Origin: Leisingera sp. ANG1
GTDB lineage: Bacteria > Pseudomonadota > Alphaproteobacteria > Rhodobacterales > Rhodobacteraceae
Direction of reading: 5' to 3'
DNA: 64,000 nucleotides
Assembly (NCBI RefSeq): GCF_000203975.2
Contig: NZ_AFCF02000001.1
Location: 813,783 to 877,782 of the forward strand
Position numbers and translations under genes: made by a program. The notes below the pieces were generated by a model that ran no database searches, was not told the origin of the DNA, and saw only the letters and a list, made by a program, of their open reading frames with translations. This document shows positions 16,491 through 25,494 of the stretch, piece after piece. How positions within the stretch are numbered: the stretch's first letter is position 1; each line of letters opens with the position of its first letter.

Positions 16491-17156
16491 CTATCTGGAT
16501 AGGAGAGAATCGTTAAAAGAGTATTCAAATTGCGCGATATCCCGCGCGCAGGCTTCGGCCACGGCCCCAGCCGCGGCATCGTCGTAATAGCTGCGCCAAT
16601 CGCGCTGGCGGCCACTTTCATTGACCACGGGCAATTCAAGGGAAAACCCGAGGTGGTCAAACAGCGGCTGGGCATCAGACGCGAAATGCTCCAGACGGAT
16701 AAAGAGCTGGCACTGCTCACTCCCGTCGGCATGGCGCATGTAAGAGGACGCCGGGCTGCCGCGGAAAGCCGCAATGATCTCCGGGTGCTGCACAAAGGCG
16801 CGGAACTCTTGCGCCTTCGCCAAGCCGATGGCCGGATGATCGAAGCTCTGTTCGCGCAGCCAGTGGTAATAGCTGACCGCCCGGTCCCAGGGGTTGCGCA
16901 CCAGGGTGAAGGCAAAGAGACCGCGCAGGGTGTCCTGCGGCACCAGCCCTTCGATGTCGGCCAGGGTGGAGTGCTTCCACAGCCGCCCGCGTGCCTTAGC
17001 ATCCTTCAGGCGGCGGCGGCGCTTCAGGGCTTTGGGCGTATCCCCCAGCATCATGTCATCGGCCATGGCACGCGCCTCCAGCGCCAGCGCCAATGCGGTG
17101 CCGCCGGTCTTGGGGATATGGATGAAAACGTACCGGCGGCCTTGGGACAGGATCAT
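16491..17156 (-). CDS. Sulfotransferase family 2-like protein
   Basis: A 221-aa cytosolic protein. FIHIPKTGGTALALAL (residues about 11-26) is the 5'-phosphosulfate-binding loop and FTLVRNPWDRAVSYYHWL (about 84-101) is the 3'-phosphate-binding motif of PAPS-dependent sulfotransferases. A glycan or polysaccharide acceptor is typical of the family but cannot be read here. The gene stands alone: 146 bases containing a GC-rich repeat separate it from the transporter gene upstream, and 179 bases lie before the Hint gene. Confidence 0.88.
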   Translation of the reverse strand: MILSQGRRYVFIHIPKTGGTALALALEARAMADDMMLGDTPKALKRRRRLKDAKARGRLWKHSTLADIEGLVPQDTLRGLFAFTLVRNPWDRAVSYYHWLREQSFDHPAIGLAKAQEFRAFVQHPEIIAAFRGSPASSYMRHADGSEQCQLFIRLEHFASDAQPLFDHLGFSLELPVVNESGRQRDWRSYYDDAAAGAVAEACARDIAQFEYSFNDSLLSR

Positions 17157-17237
17157 GCCCTGACCCTAGGATATTGATCTGGGTAAGGAAACGATGGATT
17201 TACGCCTGCTGTGAAGCGCCTCGCAGACCCATTCACC

Positions 17238-17296
17238 TTTGCGCAAATACTCCGGGGGTGAATTGGCCCCGGTGGGGCCAAGAGGGGCAGCGCCCC
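17238..17296. repeat. AAATACTC repeat, copy 3, with two GC hairpins
   Basis: TTTGC-GC-AAATACTCC (17238-17253) is followed by TTGGCCCC/GGGGCCAA (17263-17281) and GGGGC/GCCCC (17284-17296). It lies just downstream of the leftward transporter gene. Its first part matches the copies at 10776 and 10934. Confidence 0.7.
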
Positions 17297-17302
17297 TTCC
17301 CT

Positions 17303-18226
17303 TCACTTCGAACGCAGCGCGATGGTGGTGCCGGCCGTGATGATCAGACCGATCCCCAGCATTTGCCAGAGGTTCAGCGCCTGCCCCCAATAGGCCCAGG
17401 CAACCCCCGGCCCGACGATCATCACCGAGTATTCGAACACAGCGACATAAGAGGCCTCACCCAGCTGGTAGGCCTTGGTGATCAGGAACACGCCACCCAC
17501 TGCTGCGCAGCCCTGCAGCAGGATCAGGTGCGGGATCTCCCACAGCGGCCAGACCCAGCCGCGGGTGACAAAACCGTCCGCTCCCGCGGGCACGTCCTGC
17601 GGCCAGATCTCCAGCCCCGCCAGCAGCATCGCCCCCAGCACACCCTGCACCAGCAAGTAGACGAACAGCATCGCCACCGTGCTTTCGCCCTGGCAGTAAA
17701 GCCCGGTTGCCAATGAGCCGAGCGCATAAAATAGTCCGCCCGCCACTGGCACCAGGATCAGCCAGCTAAAGGCCGCGGGGTCAGGCTGCAGCACCATCAT
17801 GACACCCGCAAAACCGCCGAGCACCGCGCCGACACGGATCCAGCCGATCCGCATCTTCAGGAACAGGACGGAAATCACCACGATCAGGATCGGCGAGGTG
17901 AACAGCCCGGCCAGCGCCTGGGCAATCGGCATCAGCGCCACGGCGGAGAAGTAGAAAACCATCGACACCGCCACCAGCACCGCACGCAGCAGTACAGCGC
18001 CGAAGTTGCGGCAGCGCAGCCCGCCCAGTCCGGCGCGCGCCATCAGCCACAGGAACGGCAGTGCGACAAATGTGCGCAACAGGTAGAACTGGCCGAGCCC
18101 GATGGTCTCCGCCATCAGCGGCACTGCGTTGTCGGTGATGCCGATAATCAGCATTGCCGCCAGCATGGCCTGTGCGGCTGCGGTCTGGCTGGTGCCCGGG
18201 GCGGAGAGTGCGGCTGTTTGTTTCAT
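17303..18226 (-). CDS. DMT superfamily (EamA) transporter
   Basis: A 307-aa inner-membrane protein with about ten hydrophobic helices in two EamA repeats. The segments GQFYLLRTFVALPFL, ALMPIAQALAGLFTSPILIVVISVLFLKMRIGW and the second-half YVAVFEYSVMIVGPGVAWAYWGQ are characteristic of drug/metabolite exporters. Substrate unknown. GGAAGGG precedes the ATG at 18226; an in-frame upstream ATG at 18280 lies in the promoter side and is less likely. It is divergent from an acyl-CoA synthetase gene across a 76-base gap. Confidence 0.9.
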   Translation of the reverse strand: MKQTAALSAPGTSQTAAAQAMLAAMLIIGITDNAVPLMAETIGLGQFYLLRTFVALPFLWLMARAGLGGLRCRNFGAVLLRAVLVAVSMVFYFSAVALMPIAQALAGLFTSPILIVVISVLFLKMRIGWIRVGAVLGGFAGVMMVLQPDPAAFSWLILVPVAGGLFYALGSLATGLYCQGESTVAMLFVYLLVQGVLGAMLLAGLEIWPQDVPAGADGFVTRGWVWPLWEIPHLILLQGCAAVGGVFLITKAYQLGEASYVAVFEYSVMIVGPGVAWAYWGQALNLWQMLGIGLIITAGTTIALRSK

Positions 18227-18302
18227 ACCCTTCCCATTGCCCGCAACTTTCCGCAATATCTGTCCTCTAAGCGACACCAAAGTGATTCAGGGGAGGAAAC
18301 TG

Positions 18303-19931
18303 ATGGGGTGGATGGCGGATGAAACCGGTCTGGAGAAGACCGCCGCGAATTATGTGCCGCTGTCGCCGCTCAGCCATCTGCAGCGGGCGGCGCAGGTGTT
18401 TCCGGACCGTTTGGCGGTCAGCTATGGCAAGCACCGCAAGAGTTATGCGGAATATCATGAGCGCTGCACCCGTCTGGCCTCCGGCCTGGTCAAGCTGGGG
18501 GTGAAGCCCGGCGATGTGGTGGCGACTCTGCTGCCGAATATCCCCGCACAGGCAGAGGCGCATTTCGGCGTGCCTGCCTGCGGCGCGGTGCTGAACACCA
18601 TCAACACCCGGCTGGACGTGGGCACTGTTGCCTATATCTTTGCCCATGGCGAGGCAAAGGCGGTGCTGGTTGATCCGCAGTTCATTGAGCTGGCAGAGGC
18701 CGCCGTCGAAGAGATGGAAGGCCCCGCCCCGGTCCTGATCGAGGTGGCCGACGATCAGGCGAGCTGGCACGCCACCGGTCGTCACATGGAGTATGAAGCG
18801 CTGCTGGCCAGCGGCGACCCGGACTTCCAGTGGATCATGCCCGAGGATGAGTGGGAAAGCCTGGCGCTGAACTATACTTCCGGCACCACCGGACGCCCCA
18901 AGGGCGTGGTCTATCACCATCGCGGCGCCTATCTGATGACCATGGGCACGGTGGTGTCCTGGCGGATGGTGCTGCACCCGGTTTATCTGACCATCGTGCC
19001 GCTGTTCCATTGCAACGGCTGGAACCACACCTGGATGATGCCGCTGGTTGGCGGCACCCTGGTCTGCTGCCGCGATATCACAGCGCAGAACATCTACAAC
19101 GCCATCCACTACGAAGGCGTCACCCATTTCGGCGGCGCCCCGATCGTACTGAACATGATCGTCAACGCGCTGGATGAGGAGCGCCGCACCTTTGACCATA
19201 CGGTCGAGGTCTTCACCGCCGGCGCCCCGCCCGCCCCTGCGACCTTGTCGAAGATCGAAAACCTCGGCTTCAACATCACCCATGTCTACGGGCTGACCGA
19301 GACCTTCGGCCATGTCACCGAATGCTATTGGAAGGCACAGGATTGGGACGCGCTGGACAAGGCGGGCATCGCCGCCAAGAAATCGCGCCAGGGCGTCGCG
19401 ATGCCGATGCTGGAGCCGGTGGTGGTGCGCGACAGCGAGCACAACGTGCTGCCGATGGACGGCCAGGCCCAAGGCGAGATTGCCCTGCGCGGCAATGTGG
19501 TGATGAAAGGGTATCTGAAGAACCCCGAAGCCACGGCGGAGGCCTTCAAGAACGGTTACTTCAACTCCGGCGACCTCGCCGTCCAGCACCCCGACGGCTA
19601 CATCCAGATCGCTGACCGGGCCAAGGACATCATCATTTCCGGCGGCGAGAACATCTCCTCTGTCGAGGTGGAGGGGGTGCTGATGGCGCACCCGGATGTG
19701 CTGCTGGCCGCCGTTGCCGCAATGCCGGATGAGAAATGGGGCGAAGTGCCCTGCGCCTTTGTCGAGCTGAAAGCCGGTGCCAAGGAAGACGCCGCGGCGC
19801 TGATCGCCTTCACTCGCGAGACGCTCGCAGGCTTTAAGGCGCCCAAGAAAGTGGTGTTCCAGGAGCTGCCCAAGACCTCCACCGGCAAGATCCAGAAGTT
19901 CGAGCTGAGAAAAATCGCCAAGTCCCTGTGA
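18303..19931 (+). CDS. Acyl-CoA synthetase (AMP-forming)
   Basis: A 542-aa adenylate-forming ligase that activates a carboxylic acid with ATP and CoA. Motifs in order are LNYTSGTTGRPKGVVYHH (P-loop-like A3), VYGLTETFGH (A5), YFNSGDLAVQHPDGYIQIADRAKDIIISGGENIS (A7-A8 hinge) and the catalytic Lys in PKTSTGKIQKFELR. The overall type is the plant AAE / medium-chain bacterial ligase group. Related enzymes in roseobacters include methylmercaptopropionate-CoA ligase (DmdB), so a fatty-acid substrate is probable but not proven. GGGGAGG precedes the ATG; a terminator follows. Confidence 0.92.
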   Translation: MGWMADETGLEKTAANYVPLSPLSHLQRAAQVFPDRLAVSYGKHRKSYAEYHERCTRLASGLVKLGVKPGDVVATLLPNIPAQAEAHFGVPACGAVLNTINTRLDVGTVAYIFAHGEAKAVLVDPQFIELAEAAVEEMEGPAPVLIEVADDQASWHATGRHMEYEALLASGDPDFQWIMPEDEWESLALNYTSGTTGRPKGVVYHHRGAYLMTMGTVVSWRMVLHPVYLTIVPLFHCNGWNHTWMMPLVGGTLVCCRDITAQNIYNAIHYEGVTHFGGAPIVLNMIVNALDEERRTFDHTVEVFTAGAPPAPATLSKIENLGFNITHVYGLTETFGHVTECYWKAQDWDALDKAGIAAKKSRQGVAMPMLEPVVVRDSEHNVLPMDGQAQGEIALRGNVVMKGYLKNPEATAEAFKNGYFNSGDLAVQHPDGYIQIADRAKDIIISGGENISSVEVEGVLMAHPDVLLAAVAAMPDEKWGEVPCAFVELKAGAKEDAAALIAFTRETLAGFKAPKKVVFQELPKTSTGKIQKFELRKIAKSL

Positions 19932-19954
19932 TTTTTCACAGCGAAACGGCACTA

Positions 19955-19987
19955 AGGGGCGGCAAAGCAAATTGCCGCCCCTGTTTT
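19955..19987 (+). terminator. Rho-independent terminator after acyl-CoA synthetase
   Basis: GGGGCGGCAA pairs with TTGCCGCCCC around AGCAAA and is followed by TGTTTTAT. Confidence 0.9.
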
Positions 19988-20036
19988 ATGTGCTTATTCT
20001 GGCGGCAACGAGACGGATGGGGACCGGGCAAGCTGC

Positions 20037-21047
20037 ATGACGGCATTGAAGGAATTTGAGCGGCTGGAGGCTGCGGGCCTGTGGCGCGCTGATCCTGAGG
20101 CCCAGCGGCGGGATGTGATCATCTCGCTGGGCGATGCAACGCTGACCATTGCCAGCATGAACGACCAGCCGCTGGCGCATTGGTCGCTGGCCGCAGTGGA
20201 ACGTGCCAATCCCGGTGAGTTCCCGGCCCTGTTCCACCCCGACGGCGACCCCGGCGAAACGCTGGAGCTAGCGGAAGACGAAACCGCGATGCTGGAGGCC
20301 ATTGCCCGGGTGCAGAATGCGATTGGGCGGTCGCGTGCACGGCCGGGGCGGCTGCGGGCGGTCAGTATCCTGGGCACACTGGCACTGGTGCTGGCGCTGC
20401 TGGTACTGTGGCTGCCGGGTGCCGTGACCCGCCATGCGGTCAGCGTCGTGCCTGATATCAAACGCAAGGCCATCGGACAGGCGCTCTTGGGGCGGATCGA
20501 GCGGGTCTCCGGCCCGGCCTGCGCCACCCCGGAGGCGGCACCGATCCTGAAGAACCTGGCGCAGCGCACCGGCGTGCGGCAGCTGGCGATTCTGCGCTCC
20601 GGCATTCCCGGCAGCCTGCATCTGCCCGGCGGCATCGTTCTTTTGAACCGCTCGTTCGTCGAGGATTTCGAGGATCCGGCGGTTGCCGCCGGAGCCATCC
20701 TGGCAGAACGCGCCCGGGCAGAGGCCAGCGACCCGATGCAGGAGCTGCTGGAGGCCGGCGGCTTCGTCTCCACCTTCAAGCTGCTGACCACCGGCGAGCT
20801 GGACCGCGCCGCGCTGGATGCCTATTCCGAAGCCACCCTGTCCAGCCCCCGCCCGCAGCTGCCCGACGAGGTGCTGCTGGCGGAGTTTGCCCGCGCTGCC
20901 CTGCCCTCCTCCCCCTATGCCTATGCGCTGGACATCACCGGCGAGACGGTGCTGGGGCTGATCGAAGCCGACCCCATGGCCGGCCGCGAGCTGGAGCCGG
21001 TGCTGAACGACCGCGACTGGGTGCAGCTGCAGAACATCTGCGGCTGA
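20037..21047 (+). CDS. Membrane-anchored protein resembling an inactive M48 peptidase
   Basis: A 336-aa protein of no recognised family. Residues 1-100 are acidic and soluble (cytoplasmic). One transmembrane helix lies at about 106-126 (LRAVSILGTLALVLALLVLW). The rest resembles the Oma1/HtpX-type M48 core: SLHLPGGIVLLNRSFVEDFEDPAVAAGAILAERARAEASDP mimics the strand-plus-helix that normally ends in HExxH, but that site reads AERAR and has no His. A catalytic role is therefore unlikely. It follows a terminator and stands alone. The M48 link is my inference from the pattern. Confidence 0.75.
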   Translation: MTALKEFERLEAAGLWRADPEAQRRDVIISLGDATLTIASMNDQPLAHWSLAAVERANPGEFPALFHPDGDPGETLELAEDETAMLEAIARVQNAIGRSRARPGRLRAVSILGTLALVLALLVLWLPGAVTRHAVSVVPDIKRKAIGQALLGRIERVSGPACATPEAAPILKNLAQRTGVRQLAILRSGIPGSLHLPGGIVLLNRSFVEDFEDPAVAAGAILAERARAEASDPMQELLEAGGFVSTFKLLTTGELDRAALDAYSEATLSSPRPQLPDEVLLAEFARAALPSSPYAYALDITGETVLGLIEADPMAGRELEPVLNDRDWVQLQNICG

Positions 21048-21149
21048 TCCAGCTTTCTACTCCCCTGTCCCCTGCCAATCGCGAAAATGCGCCGGATCTG
21101 CTAGGATCGTCAAACCTGCGCAAACGCACGATCAGGGGGGACGTGAGCC

Positions 21150-21962
21150 ATGCCGGACAACTCAGCCAGTTTCACCGGGGATATTCCCAGTCACTACGAC
21201 AGCGGCCTGGGGCCGGTGATTTTCTACAACTATGCAGATGATCTGGCCGCCCGATGCCGAAGCCTGGCGCCGCAGAAGGTTCTGGAACTGGCAGCGGGCA
21301 CCGGTATTGTCTCGCAGCGGCTGCGGCGCAGGCTTGCGCCGGACTGCACGCTGACGGTTACCGATCTGAACGAGCCGATGCTGCAGCTGGCAATGGCAAA
21401 ACTGTCCGATACAACCAATGTCACCTTCCAGCCCGCCGACGCGATGGCGCTGCCCTTTGAGGATGGCAGCTTTGATTTGATTGCCTGCCAGTTCGGGGTG
21501 ATGTTCTTCCCGGACAAGGCGGCAGCTTTCCGGGAAGCCGCACGGGTGCTGAAACCTGGCGGGCACTATGTCTTCAATGTCTGGGCACCGATGGCAAAGA
21601 ACCCGTTTGCGGAAATCGCCGACTTGGCCGCGGCGGAGTTCTTTCCTGCGGATCCGCCGGGATTTTACAAGGTGCCGTTCCACTATGGCGATCCCGAAGC
21701 CGTGAAAGGCGATCTGAATGATGACGACTGGTCCGGCATCCGCCATGAAACGGTCCGGCAGGACAAGACCATTGACGACCCGGAGAAATTCGCCGAGGCG
21801 CTGGTTTACGGCAACCCGATGATTGATGAAATCCGGTCCAGGGGTGGTGTCGACCCGGACGAGGTTGCCAGCGCCATTCTGGACGCCCTTCGCGGCCGTT
21901 TCGGACCGCCGCCTTTGAGGATGCCGCTGGAGGCCGTGGTCTTTACCTGCCGCCGGCACTAG
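21150..21962 (+). CDS. Class I SAM-dependent methyltransferase
   Basis: A 270-aa Rossmann methyltransferase. KVLELAAGTGIVSQRL is motif I (SAM-binding glycines), TVTDLNEPMLQLA is the acidic-end motif, PADAMALPFEDGSFDLIACQFGVMFF is motif post-I/IV and ARVLKPGGHYVFNVWAP is motif V of the UbiE/Methyltransf_11 group. The C-terminal part (about 150-270) is variable and probably binds the acceptor, which is unknown. GGGGGGAC lies upstream of the ATG. The gene ends convergently with the SPOR gene at a shared hairpin. Confidence 0.9.
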   Translation: MPDNSASFTGDIPSHYDSGLGPVIFYNYADDLAARCRSLAPQKVLELAAGTGIVSQRLRRRLAPDCTLTVTDLNEPMLQLAMAKLSDTTNVTFQPADAMALPFEDGSFDLIACQFGVMFFPDKAAAFREAARVLKPGGHYVFNVWAPMAKNPFAEIADLAAAEFFPADPPGFYKVPFHYGDPEAVKGDLNDDDWSGIRHETVRQDKTIDDPEKFAEALVYGNPMIDEIRSRGGVDPDEVASAILDALRGRFGPPPLRMPLEAVVFTCRRH

Positions 21963-22000
21963 CCATTGAGTGCCGGGCCGCATCTGTCCTGGTGCCGAAA

Positions 22001-22022
22001 AGGCCGGGCAGACGCCCGGCCT
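22001..22022. terminator. Bidirectional terminator hairpin
   Basis: AGGCCGGGC pairs with GCCCGGCCT around AGAC between two converging genes. A-rich bases on the left supply U's for leftward transcripts; the right side is less T-rich. Confidence 0.75.
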
Positions 22023-22044
22023 GTGAAATTTAGGGTTCGAAGTC

Positions 22045-23409
22045 TTACTTGCTAAGCCGGGCGCCGCTGAAACCGGCGCGCTGCACCTTGGCCAGTGCTG
22101 CGGCTGCCTGTGCTTCACCCTGGTAGGGGCCCGCCAGAACCACCTTGTAAGGCTGCCCCTTGCGGCTGACGGTACCAAGACGCACTGTCAGGCCGGCGGA
22201 CGCCAGTTTGCGGGCGGCTGCCTTGGCCTGTGCAGGTTCGGCATAGGTCGCTGCACGGACATAGCGGCTGGCCGGTGCAAGCTGATCCGGTGCCGCAGCG
22301 CCTGGAGCCGAGCGGGTCGACAGGCGCAAGCCTTTGGGCTGTGCCTCTGCCGGGCTGAGCCGCGCACCGCGCGGCAGTTTGACTGCGGGCCGGTCCAGCG
22401 GCAGCTGAACCAGCTTGCGGGGCACGCCGCCGGTCCAGATCTGCGCCATCTGCGCATCGCCTTCCGGGGTGCGCACGCCGCGCATCGGGTTCATCCGCCC
22501 GTCTTCGCGTGCCACTGTCTCATATCCTGCAGGGGCCTGGGCAAAACTGGTCACCACTGCGGGCCGCACGGTGCGTTCCGCCCGCTGCGGATTCAGCCGC
22601 CCGTCGGTCCAGACCGGGCGGTAGCCCTCCGGCACCGTGAAACTGTTGCTGAGACGGCGGTCCTGGTAGATGTGGGTCTGCACCACGCGGGTATTCGGGG
22701 TGAGCCGCACTGAACTCTGCGGCCCGATTTCCTGACTGCCATAGGTCACTGGCGCAGCATCCTGAGGGCCGCAGCGCACGCCCGAAGAACCCGCGTATTG
22801 GCGGCTGATATCGGAAAGGCCCGCGCAGGAGGTATTGCCTGCAGGCTTCGCCGCCGGAACCGGAGCGGGTGCTGGCTTGGGCGCGACGCGCACGACCTTC
22901 TTGGCCGCGGGCTTGGGCGCTGCAGGCGCCGTGGCAACTGCGGCCGGCCGGACACTGGTCGTTTGCGGGGTTCGGCGCGGCTTGGCGGTGGTGACAGACT
23001 GCGGCGGCGTGCTTGAGGCTGCCGGCTTGGGCTGCACAGCGGCAGGTTTGGCCGGAGCCGGGGCCGGCTTAGCCGCGGCGGTTTGCGCAGGCTGCTGGCT
23101 GGGCTCGAGGGTGATCAGCTCAGGCGCTGCGCTCCGCTGCTGCTGCCGGGTTGCGCCGGCGACCTTAGTGGGCGCATAGCCGCATAACTGCTTGCGGGAG
23201 CGGGAAACCCGCGGAACCCAGCTGACATTGCCGTCGATGCCTGCACGGATGTAGATACAGCCGCGGCTGTCGACATACTGCTTGCCCTTGTAAGATGCGG
23301 GCGGATACTCAGCGGGCGGACGGGTTTCACGCAGGGTTTGTGCCTGTATCCCTGCGGCGCCAGCAGCCCCCGCGATGATGGCCAGTGCAATAATTCTAGT
23401 TATTTTCAT
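22045..23409 (-). CDS. Exported SPOR-domain protein
   Basis: A 454-aa secreted or periplasmic protein. Residues 1-24 form a signal peptide (MKITRIIALAIIAGAAGAAG). A Pro/Ala/Lys-rich linker spans about 95-220. The last 75 residues (ASRYVRAATYAEPAQAKAAARKL through YKVVLAGPYQGEAQAAAALAKVQRAGFSGARL) form the SPOR peptidoglycan-binding fold, which targets septal, denuded glycan strands. The middle holds two short repeats around EGYRPVWTDGRLNPQRA and AGYETVAREDGRMNPMRG. Its likely role is at the cell wall or division site. The ATG at 23409 is chosen because it opens the signal peptide. Confidence 0.85.
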   Translation of the reverse strand: MKITRIIALAIIAGAAGAAGIQAQTLRETRPPAEYPPASYKGKQYVDSRGCIYIRAGIDGNVSWVPRVSRSRKQLCGYAPTKVAGATRQQQRSAAPELITLEPSQQPAQTAAAKPAPAPAKPAAVQPKPAASSTPPQSVTTAKPRRTPQTTSVRPAAVATAPAAPKPAAKKVVRVAPKPAPAPVPAAKPAGNTSCAGLSDISRQYAGSSGVRCGPQDAAPVTYGSQEIGPQSSVRLTPNTRVVQTHIYQDRRLSNSFTVPEGYRPVWTDGRLNPQRAERTVRPAVVTSFAQAPAGYETVAREDGRMNPMRGVRTPEGDAQMAQIWTGGVPRKLVQLPLDRPAVKLPRGARLSPAEAQPKGLRLSTRSAPGAAAPDQLAPASRYVRAATYAEPAQAKAAARKLASAGLTVRLGTVSRKGQPYKVVLAGPYQGEAQAAAALAKVQRAGFSGARLSK

Positions 23410-23573
23410 TCCTGAGCCCCACAAAATATGGCTGCAGGATGCCCGAAACTGGCCTGTGAGTAAAGATTCTGCGGCAACAATAAGGCCGCACTCCGGCAAT
23501 TTTTGCGCGAATTGCAACTAATTCACACCGCGTGGCTGCCAAGGCGGATTTGCTCCGCCCCGGCACCGGCGGA

Positions 23574-24206
23574 TCACTTGGTGCCGAACATCCGGTCGCC
23601 GGCATCGCCAAGGCCGGGCAGGATATAGCCCTTCTTGTTCAGCTCCCGGTCCAGCGAGGCGGTGACGATCGGCACATCCGGGTGCGCCTCTTTCATCCGC
23701 TCGACGCCTTCGGGCGAGGCCAGCAGGCAGAGGAAGCGGATGTTGTTTGCGCCGGCTTCCTTCAGCAGGTCAATGGCGGCGGCGGAGCTGTTGCCGGTTG
23801 CGAGCATCGGGTCCACGGCAATCACCAGCCGGTCCTTCAGGCCCTCGGGCGCCTTGAAGTAATACTGCACCGGCTCCAGGGTTTCCTCATCCCTGTAGAG
23901 GCCGACAAAACCGACACGTGCCGAGGGGATCAGCTCCAGCACGCCGTCCAGCATGCCGTTGCCAGCGCGCAGGATCGACACCAGCGCCAGCTTCTTGCCC
24001 GCCAGGATCGGCGCCTCCATCTCCTCCATCGGGGTTTCGATGCTGGTGGTGGTCAGCGGCATCTCGCGGGTGATCTCATAGGCCAGCAGCTGGGTAATCT
24101 CGCGCAGCAGGCGGCGGAAGCCGGCCGTTGACGTGCCCTTGTCCCGCATCAGGGTCAGCTTGTGCTGCACAAGCGGGTGATCAACAACGGTCAGGTGGTC
24201 GGTCAT
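23574..24206 (-). CDS. upp: Uracil phosphoribosyltransferase
   Basis: A 210-aa enzyme that makes UMP from uracil and PRPP for pyrimidine salvage. Motifs include [55 protein letters not shown], the PRPP loop [18 protein letters not shown] and the C-terminal uracil-binding [17 protein letters not shown]. Length and order are normal. AGGAGT lies before the ATG. It follows deoB on the same strand after 76 bases that contain an 18-base perfect inverted repeat, so it may have its own regulated promoter within the salvage operon. Confidence 0.97.
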   Translation of the reverse strand: MTDHLTVVDHPLVQHKLTLMRDKGTSTAGFRRLLREITQLLAYEITREMPLTTTSIETPMEEMEAPILAGKKLALVSILRAGNGMLDGVLELIPSARVGFVGLYRDEETLEPVQYYFKAPEGLKDRLVIAVDPMLATGNSSAAAIDLLKEAGANNIRFLCLLASPEGVERMKEAHPDVPIVTASLDRELNKKGYILPGLGDAGDRMFGTK

Positions 24207-24269
24207 GGGGCACTCCTAGTGTTTGGCTTTCCGCGCTTTTACGGGCTTGGCCGCGGCAGGCAAGCGTGT

Positions 24270-24287
24270 TTTGACCATAGGGTCAAA
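24270..24287. promoter_or_regulatory. Operator-like inverted repeat upstream of upp
   Basis: TTTGACC-ATAG-GGTCAAA is a perfect dyad. It overlaps the deoB stop codon and lies 64 bases before the upp start. The same architecture, TTTGATC-ATTT-GGTCAAG, occurs just before cdd at 27203-27220, so one regulator probably controls both transcripts. Confidence 0.65.
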
Positions 24288-25494
24288 GAAAGCTCTTGCC
24301 GGGGCCTTGGGCCGGGACATCCAGATGGGCGGCGATGGACGCCGCCACATCGGCGAATTTGACCTGCCCGATGGTGCCTGCGTCAAGCCCCGCAATCAGC
24401 ACCGGCACCTGTTCGCGGGTGTGGTCGGTGCCGGGCCAACTGGGGTCATTGCCGTGATCGGCGGTCAGCACCAGCATGTCGCCCTTGCGCAAGCGCGACA
24501 GCAGGAGGCCCAGTTCGGCGTCAAACCACTCCAGCGCCCGGGCGTAGCCGGAGATTTCGCGGGTGTGGCCATAGAGGGTGTCGAACTCGACGAAATTGGC
24601 AAAGGTCAGGCTGCCGTCCTCCGCCGCATCCACCGCGTCGAACAAGTGCTGCATCAGTTGGGCATCGGCGCCTTTTTTCAGGGTATCGATACCGGACATG
24701 GTGAAGATGTCGCCAATCTTGCCGATGGCATGGACCTTGCCGCCCGCATCCTGCACCCAGTTGGTCAGTACCGGTGCCGGCGGGGTAATCGCGAAATCGC
24801 GGCGGTTGGTGGTGCGGGTGAACCCTGTTTCTGCGGAGCCGAGGAAGGGGCGCGCAATGACCCGCCCCACCTTCATCGCGTGCAGCCGCGGGGCAATCGC
24901 CTCGCAAAGCTTCAGCAGGCGGTCGAGGCCGAATGTTTCCTCATGCGCAGCAATCTGGAACACGCTGTCGGCGGAAGTGTAGCAGATCGGTTTGCCGGTG
25001 CGTATGTGCTCGGCGCCCAGATCATCCAGGATCACCGTGCCGGAGGCATGGCAGTTGCCCAGGATGCCGTCCGTGCCCGCCTGCTCTGCCACAAAGGCGG
25101 AGAGGTCTTCGGGGAACGACGGCGCCTGATCGGGGAAATAGTGCCAGTCCCAGGGCACCGGCAGGCCTGCCAGCTCCCAATGGCCGGACGGCGTGTCCTT
25201 ACCGCGGCTCAGCTCGCGGGCGCAGCCCCAGCGGCCCTGCGGCTGTGCATCCAGTCCGGGGAACGGCACCGAAGACGCCAGCCGCATCGCCGCGCCAAGG
25301 CCAAGGCGTTCCATGTTCGGCACGTTCAGCGGGCCGCTGCGGCCCTCCTCTGCTTTGCCCGCTGCGCAGGCCTGCGCGATATGGGCCAGAGTGTTGGCGC
25401 CCAGATCCGGCAGGTCGCCGTTGAAGAAGGTCCCGGCATCGGGCGCGCCACCGATGCCAACGGAATCCATCACCACAAGGAAGGCACGGGGCAT
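24283..25494 (-). CDS. deoB: Phosphopentomutase
   Basis: A 403-aa alkaline-phosphatase-superfamily enzyme that interconverts (deoxy)ribose 1- and 5-phosphate in nucleoside breakdown. The N-terminal FLVVMDSVGIGGAPDA holds the metal-binding Asp; GKDTPSGHWELAG, and the late TADHGNDPSWPGTDHTREQVPV supply the remaining metal ligands (Asp, His, His). Length is normal. The start overlaps the deoA stop (TGATG), so translation is coupled. Together with deoA and cdd it turns cytidine and thymidine into sugar phosphate. Confidence 0.97.
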   Translation of the reverse strand: MPRAFLVVMDSVGIGGAPDAGTFFNGDLPDLGANTLAHIAQACAAGKAEEGRSGPLNVPNMERLGLGAAMRLASSVPFPGLDAQPQGRWGCARELSRGKDTPSGHWELAGLPVPWDWHYFPDQAPSFPEDLSAFVAEQAGTDGILGNCHASGTVILDDLGAEHIRTGKPICYTSADSVFQIAAHEETFGLDRLLKLCEAIAPRLHAMKVGRVIARPFLGSAETGFTRTTNRRDFAITPPAPVLTNWVQDAGGKVHAIGKIGDIFTMSGIDTLKKGADAQLMQHLFDAVDAAEDGSLTFANFVEFDTLYGHTREISGYARALEWFDAELGLLLSRLRKGDMLVLTADHGNDPSWPGTDHTREQVPVLIAGLDAGTIGQVKFADVAASIAAHLDVPAQGPGKSFL

